From positions 1 through 23,449 of the forward strand of contig CALPPS020000036.1 of NCBI GenBank assembly GCA_943325515.2: DNA of 23,449 nucleotides, in the 5' to 3' direction. The position numbers were made by a program, and so were the translations under genes. The DNA is from Flavobacterium psychrophilum (GTDB taxonomy: Bacteria; Bacteroidota; Bacteroidia; Flavobacteriales; Flavobacteriaceae). Below are positions 20,490 through 23,449 of this stretch, in pieces (the first letter of the stretch is position 1; each line of letters begins with the position of its first letter). Under the pieces are notes generated by a model. That model made no database searches. It was given only the letters and a program-made list of their open reading frames with translations, and was not told the DNA's origin.

Positions 20490-21041
20490 TTATTCTTTTT
20501 TGAATGTCATTTCATATTTTATTGTTTTCCAATCACTAAAAACAACAAGAATTCCGTTTAAAAAGAAATAATTTGATTGTACAAATAAATTGTTGTCTTT
20601 ATCAATTGCAAATCTTGACTTTTGAATATTCCATCCTCCAAGTAAAAATGGAATTCCGTCCAACATAAATCTTTTTTCTTTCAAATATATGAAGCCATCA
20701 TTTTTTATCTTAATTTTTAAATTTTTATCAAAAAGAAGTGTGTTTTCGTGAAGTATTTTTACGTTTATTTTTTTTGATGAGATAAGATTCAATTTAAATT
20801 TTAGATTTTTATTTTCGTATTTTTTATCATTGAATTTGAACATATTTCTGTTACGTTCAAATACATCTACTAAATCTCTAACATAAAATCCATTACCACC
20901 AGTATTTGGAATATTTTTATATGTTCCGTTAATAATTGATTTATCCTCTTCGAAAATATTGTTTTTCGAATATTCATTTTTTTCTAGTGATGCGCAACTA
21001 GTTAAAAAAAGTATTGATACTATAATTAGAAGTCTATACAA
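20490..21041 (-). CDS. Hypothetical lipoprotein
   Basis: A 183-aa protein I do not recognise. The N-terminus, MYRLLIIVSILFLTSCASLE, is a lipoprotein signal with lipobox LTSC; the residue after Cys is Ala, so outer-membrane sorting is possible. The mature part is Lys/Asn-rich with alternating hydrophobic strands: INGTYKNIPN, FYVRDLVDVFERNR, LKFKLNLISSKKINVKILHE, RFMLDGIPFLLGGWNIQKSR and NYFFLNGILVVFSDWKTIKY. This suggests a small beta-sheet-rich domain. It is the last gene of the minus-strand array next to pafA, and its stop is four bases from a core-like sequence. Its AT-richness and isolation fit an acquired cassette gene. Confidence 0.65.
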   Translation of the reverse strand: MYRLLIIVSILFLTSCASLEKNEYSKNNIFEEDKSIINGTYKNIPNTGGNGFYVRDLVDVFERNRNMFKFNDKKYENKNLKFKLNLISSKKINVKILHENTLLFDKNLKIKIKNDGFIYLKEKRFMLDGIPFLLGGWNIQKSRFAIDKDNNLFVQSNYFFLNGILVVFSDWKTIKYEMTFKKE

Positions 21042-21093
21042 ATTTATCGTTTCTTAAATTAAGTTAATGATTCTTATCAGAGGCGAACAAGTT

Positions 21094-21307
21094 ATCGCTA
21101 ACGTTTCCTTGATAGAGCTTGTGGTGGCTTATGGAAAGCTTTTTTTACATAACCGCCAAGCGCAGCTTAATCAATTAGGTATTTATAGTTCCGTAAAAAG
21201 TTTTTGATTTGTTGTACTTATGTTGTACTAAAGGAATTTTATTTTTCGTGAGTACCAATAAAATATATACTTTACAAGCGTATTAAGACTAAACGGCTGT
21301 TATGGGC
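21094..21307 (-). repeat. attC-like site, divergent, with nested hairpin
   Basis: The left core is ATCGCTAACGTTTCC (21094-21108); the right core is GTTATGGGC (21299-21307), 12 bases after the antitoxin stop. The outer arms pair poorly. Inside the left part is a second hairpin: 21108-21133 (CTTGATAGAGC, then TTGTGGTGGCTTATG) against 21147-21174 (CATAACCGCCAAGCGCAGC, then TTAATCAA), with small bulges. At about 214 bases it is longer than the typical attC. It may be a composite of a degenerate short site and the remains of another. No gene fits in 21042-21319. Confidence 0.45.
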
Positions 21308-21319
21308 GGTTTTACTTAT

Positions 21320-21625
21320 TTACAACTTGATTGACAATTCCAAATGTCCACCTAAACCAAGTTCAACAATTTTTTGAAGTGTTGAGAATCTCGCTTCTTT
21401 TACATTGTTCTCAATTTTAGAAATATAAGATTTTGTTGTTCCAGTTTTTTGTGCAAGTTGTTCTTGTGTTAAACCTTTTTCAAGTCTCGCATCATGAATC
21501 ATTGCTCCAATTTTGAAGTTTTCATAACCAGCTTCAAGTTCATCACGTTTCGCTGTTCCAGTTTTTCCATAATGTTGATCCTTAAATTGGTCAAGTGTTC
21601 TGATATTATTGTTTTTCGCTTTCAT
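21320..21625 (-). CDS. XRE/HigA-type antitoxin with helix-turn-helix
   Basis: A DNA-binding antitoxin of about 101 aa from the ATG at 21625; another ATG at 21631 adds two residues. The C-terminal half is a Cro/CI-type helix-turn-helix: IGAMIHDARLEKGLTQEQLA, then GTTKSYISKIENN, where SYISKIENN is the recognition-helix signature. The N-terminal 35 or so residues (TLDQFKDQHYGKTGTAKRDE) fit the region that wraps the toxin in HigA-like proteins. Its start lies inside the end of the toxin gene (about 20 bases of overlap), so the two are co-translated, toxin first. That order is typical of higBA. In family members the antitoxin represses the shared promoter. Confidence 0.85.
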   Translation of the reverse strand: MKAKNNNIRTLDQFKDQHYGKTGTAKRDELEAGYENFKIGAMIHDARLEKGLTQEQLAQKTGTTKSYISKIENNVKEARFSTLQKIVELGLGGHLELSIKL

Positions 21626-21956
21626 ATTCATTTTTTATTTTAATTGCTTTTTCAATTTCTTTTTTCGGTGTCTTTTGTGTTTTCTTCTGAAATCCGTTTG
21701 CCAAGATTATTAATTGACCTTGGTCGAAAAAGCAAAAGATTCTAAAAATGTCACTTCCTTGTTGAACTCTGATTTCATAAAGTCCGTCAGTATTTTCAAT
21801 ATGTTTAAGATAAGTTTCAGGAACTCTTTCTAATTCTTCAATCAATTCTAATGTCCAGATAATTTTGTCTTTAACTTTTTCACGTTGCTTTACAAAGAAT
21901 TCATCAAAGTAATCTTTGTAAAAAATAGTTGTGCGTATCTTTTGTTTATTGTTCAT
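21606..21956 (-). CDS. RelE/HigB-type toxin (Gp49-like)
   Basis: A 116-aa protein of the phage-derived Gp49/HigB group in the RelE/ParE superfamily. Recognisable parts are the N-terminal helices (FYKDYFDEFFVKQREKVKDK, IIWTLELIEELERVP) and the strand-rich core GLYEIRVQQGSDIFRIFCFF followed by QLIILANGFQKKTQKTPKKE. In the family this core holds the basic residues that cut mRNA on the ribosome. It directly precedes and overlaps the HTH antitoxin gene, which confirms the assignment. A TAnnTTTG box on the minus strand lies four bases before the ATG. It forms one unit within the cassette-like array, flanked by attC-like sites on both sides. Confidence 0.87.
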   Translation of the reverse strand: MNNKQKIRTTIFYKDYFDEFFVKQREKVKDKIIWTLELIEELERVPETYLKHIENTDGLYEIRVQQGSDIFRIFCFFDQGQLIILANGFQKKTQKTPKKEIEKAIKIKNEYESEKQ

Positions 21957-21960
21957 TACG

Positions 21961-21968
21961 CAAATATA
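21961..21968 (-). promoter_or_regulatory. Candidate -7 box for the toxin-antitoxin pair
   Basis: On the minus strand TATATTTG fits TAnnTTTG and ends four bases before the toxin ATG (21956). It would give the pair its own promoter, with a nearly leaderless mRNA. No clear -33 TTG is visible. Confidence 0.45.
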
Positions 21969-22042
21969 TAAAAGTTGTTCTAAAGTGAAACTATATTTAG
22001 CTAAAAAAGTTTCTTATTTAGGATTTGCGTTCCTCAAAAATC

Positions 22043-22178
22043 GCCTATAACGTTTTGGCGCTTGGCGAAGAAGCGGATTTAGTAGTACTAAGTTAATTCT
22101 TTTAGATGAACTTTATTCAAAGCGATATACTTTATTTAACCGATGAAACCGCTTTTTTGCCAAACGCTTGTTAGTGGC
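22043..22178 (-). repeat. attC-like site 2
   Basis: The left arm 22058-22076 (GCGCTTGGCGAAGAAGCGG) and right arm 22149-22167 (CCGCTTTTTTGCCAAACGC) pair at 16 of 19 positions; two of the three mismatches are G-T wobbles. Outer cores are GCCTATAAC (22043-22051) and GTTAGTGGC (22170-22178). The spacer between core and arm is six bases on the left and two on the right. The stop codon of the two-TM gene (22171-22173) lies inside the right core. Confidence 0.7.
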
Positions 22179-22695
22179 TGGCTTTTTCTTTCATGATATT
22201 TAAAATTCTTTCCTTTGTCCGATTTGAAGCACCCAAGTCTATAAAACCTCCATTATAAAGATCAAGTCCTTCAACATTAATTGCAATTAAATTTTCGTCC
22301 GCAAATAAATGTACTTCAAATGGCATTCTCCACCAACTTTTTTTGTAAATAAAGTATCTGCTATTTTCGGCAAGATTAATTGTAGTTTTTAAAAGAACAG
22401 AACAAGTCAAATTAAGTAATTCTATATTTTGTTGTTTTGTCAAATTATTTTCCCAGTAACTCAATTTATAAGTCTTTCTAAGTATATAAAGTCCATAAAT
22501 ACCAAATAAAAGTAAAATGACAAAAGCTAAAAAGTGAAATGTCTTGTTACCAACAATCTTCAAATACGTGTCTGTGGCTATTGAGAAAAGCATAAATATT
22601 GAAAAACAAATTGTCGCAAAACAAAGTCCATGATACCAAAAATTGGAAAAACGTTTATTTCTTTTAAACTTATCTTGAAATTCCTCTAAAGTCAT
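22171..22695 (-). CDS. Hypothetical protein with two membrane segments
   Basis: A protein of 174 aa from the ATG at 22695 (MTLEEFQDKFKRNKRFSNFW). A GTG eight codons upstream, at 22719, lies in the attC-like core and is an unlikely start. Two hydrophobic segments follow at about 20-40 (YHGLCFATICFSIFMLFSIA) and 52-70 (HFLAFVILLLFGIYGLYIL), joined by a short loop. A cytoplasmic C-terminal domain of about 100 residues (WWRMPFEVHLFADENLIAIN, VEGLDLYNGGFIDLG) is probable. I recognise no family. The gene fills the space between two attC-like sites, and its stop codon sits in one of them, as expected for a single-gene cassette. Confidence 0.65.
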   Translation of the reverse strand: MTLEEFQDKFKRNKRFSNFWYHGLCFATICFSIFMLFSIATDTYLKIVGNKTFHFLAFVILLLFGIYGLYILRKTYKLSYWENNLTKQQNIELLNLTCSVLLKTTINLAENSRYFIYKKSWWRMPFEVHLFADENLIAINVEGLDLYNGGFIDLGASNRTKERILNIMKEKASH

Positions 22696-22714
22696 ATTTT
22701 TAAAACTTAAGCTT

Positions 22715-22857
22715 GCCACTAACGTTTCGCGGCTTTAAGAAGTGGCGATGAACCAAGACCAAGCCTTTACAAATATAAACAAAACTTTAAATTAAAAACC
22801 TTTCCGATTTCAAATAAATCCCAAGCCTCGCCATTTCTTGAAACCGCTGTTAGTAGC
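22715..22857 (-). repeat. attC-like site 1 (best example)
   Basis: The left arm 22729-22748 (GCGGCTTTAAGAAGTGGCGA) and right arm 22828-22847 (TCGCCATTTCTTGAAACCGC) pair at 17 of 20 positions; two of the three mismatches are G-T wobbles. Outer cores are GCCACTAAC (22715-22723) and GTTAGTAGC (22849-22857), complementary at 8 of 9. The spacer between core and arm is five bases on the left and one on the right. The middle (about 80 bases) is AT-rich. The length of 143 bases is close to the upper range I recall for attC sites. Confidence 0.72.
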
Positions 22858-22874
22858 CGTTTTTTATTATTATA

Positions 22875-22906
22875 ATTGAAGGAAAAACATAAATTTATCC
22901 TTCAAT
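22875..22906 (-). repeat. Hairpin overlapping the stop codon of the partial lipoprotein gene
   Basis: ATTGAAGGA (22875-22883) and TCCTTCAAT (22898-22906) form a perfect 9-bp inverted repeat with a 14-base loop. On the minus strand it includes the last codons of the upstream gene; the stop codon is in the loop. The sequence after it is A-rich rather than U-rich, so a classical terminator is doubtful. Confidence 0.45.
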
Positions 22907-23449
22907 ATCATATAATTCTTCACTGATTATTTCTCCTGAATTCCCATTTATTTTTACAATTTTTCTCAAAAGAGGATTTACAAGCATTTTAATGGTGTAA
23001 ATCGATTTAAATATTTTTTTCTCTTTATAAATTTCAACATCATTAGTCACATTGTTATTAATATCGATCTTGAATTCTTTAAGAATAATTTTTCTTAAAT
23101 CATTTATGGTTATTTTGAATCCATCATCAAAATCCACTTGGTTTTTTAAGAAACCTTTTTCATCATAATAATTGTGTACACCAATTTCCGCTTCTGAAAA
23201 CCAATATCCATTGGTCAAAATTTTGCAATTTTTACCATATACAGATTTTTCAAAACATCTATTTTTTAATGTCTTTTTTTGAATATATGTCCTTCTAGGT
23301 CCTGGATATAATTCAATCAAAGTATCGCCGTTATAATCTATGCAGTGTTTATTTTTACATATATTGAGTTTGTATGCTGGAAAATCTTCATTTCTAACTA
23401 TAGCATTTAAAGCGTTTGAGTTTTTATTCTGACAGCTCATAAAAATTAA
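22895..23449 (-). CDS. Hypothetical lipoprotein, 5' end cut by the window edge
   Basis: The frame is open to the last base of the window. The first ATG inside it (23440) would start the protein at MSCQNKNSN, but the frame continues upstream as LIF, giving LIFMSCQNKN. This reads as the end of a lipoprotein signal with Cys as the lipidation site, so the true start lies beyond 23449. The mature part (about 180 aa) is Lys/Asn-rich. It contains a MORN-like stretch (IGVHNYYDEKGFLKNQVDFD), a following helix (NDLRKIILKEFKIDI), and a C-terminal segment (KIVKINGNSGEIISEELYD) resembling the end of PepSY-like domains. I recall similar uncharacterised Bacteroidota lipoproteins, with no known function. It is the first visible gene of the cassette-like array. 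Confidence 0.65.
   Translation of the reverse strand, partial: LIFMSCQNKNSNALNAIVRNEDFPAYKLNICKNKHCIDYNGDTLIELYPGPRRTYIQKKTLKNRCFEKSVYGKNCKILTNGYWFSEAEIGVHNYYDEKGFLKNQVDFDDGFKITINDLRKIILKEFKIDINNNVTNDVEIYKEKKIFKSIYTIKMLVNPLLRKIVKINGNSGEIISEELYDIEG

Larger units (their letters stand above)
20351..22857 (-). mobile_element. Integron-like cassette array (attC-like sites between co-oriented genes)
   Basis: Four gene units, all minus strand, alternate with inverted repeats that share terminal cores. In plus-strand terms each site begins TAACGTTT (TAACTTTT at the last one) and ends near GTTAnnnGC. The gene stop codons fall inside or up to 37 bases before the site at their 3' end. This is the layout of integron gene cassettes: gene, attC, gene, attC. 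If the cut is where IntI cuts (between G and TTA in the minus-strand core AACGTTA), the cassettes would be 22051-22722 (two-TM protein), 21102-22050 (toxin-antitoxin pair) and about 20359-21101 (lipoprotein). Part of an upstream cassette begins at 22723. No integrase is seen; it would be expected to the right of 23449. Confidence 0.65.

Noticed and set aside
22696..22719. GTG start at 22719 for the two-TM protein
   Set aside because: The GTG lies in the shared attC-like core, while the ATG at 22695 gives a normal N-terminus and leaves the site non-coding.
21094..22857. The palindromes read as ordinary terminators between minus-strand genes
   Set aside because: They lack the T-run that should follow the stem, have 70-80-base loops and share core sequences with one another, none of which fits rho-independent terminators such as those at 1758, 5950 and 13950.
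20351..22857. Insertion sequence or transposon remnant
   Set aside because: No transposase frame is present, and there is more than one pair of inverted repeats, each bracketing non-coding sequence between genes rather than a single unit.

Overview
The window looks like the chromosome of a member of the Bacteroidota, most likely class Flavobacteriia (Flavobacterium or a close relative). The evidence is low-GC DNA, A-rich sequence without Shine-Dalgarno motifs in front of most genes, TAnnTTTG-type -7 promoter boxes, two proteins with type IX secretion (T9SS) C-terminal sorting domains, a PafA-type phosphatase, and protein sequences of flavobacterial character (RpoA, GuaA, YidC, nitronate monooxygenase-like).

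Positions 1-20358 are mostly core chromosome. rpoA and rplQ (the end of the alpha ribosomal operon) are followed by a strong two-way terminator. An inverted gene for a secreted leucine-rich-repeat protein comes next, then carA and eno, and a perfect 13-bp-stem terminator. guaA is followed by a tight run of LysM/periplasmic-binding protein, OsmC and a DUF3820-like protein. After these come pyrG and yidC with a 15-bp-stem terminator, a MORN-repeat secreted protein, mnmA, a T9SS-exported subtilase, and a translationally overlapping pair: an FMN-dependent nitronate monooxygenase/FabK-like enzyme and pafA. carA, guaA and pyrG are three class-I glutamine amidotransferases of nucleotide synthesis within about 9 kb.

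Positions 20359-23449 are different. Every gene is on the minus strand, small and mostly unrecognised: two lipoproteins, a two-TM protein and a HigB/HigA-type toxin-antitoxin pair. Between the genes lie imperfect palindromes whose ends share a core: TAACGTTT on the plus strand at one end and GTTAnnnGC at the other. Gene stop codons fall inside or just before the palindromes. The two best sites (22715-22857 and 22043-22178) have 20- and 19-nt arms that pair almost completely when G-T wobbles are allowed, with a consistent 4-nt asymmetry next to the core. This gene-site-gene-site layout, all in one direction, is what integron cassettes with attC sites look like. No integrase is visible; if there is one it should lie beyond the right edge, otherwise this is an integrase-less attC cluster. 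The array seems to stop exactly at the stop codon of pafA. This is the most interesting part of the window.

All assignments come from reading motifs and sequence by eye. No database search or folding program was run.
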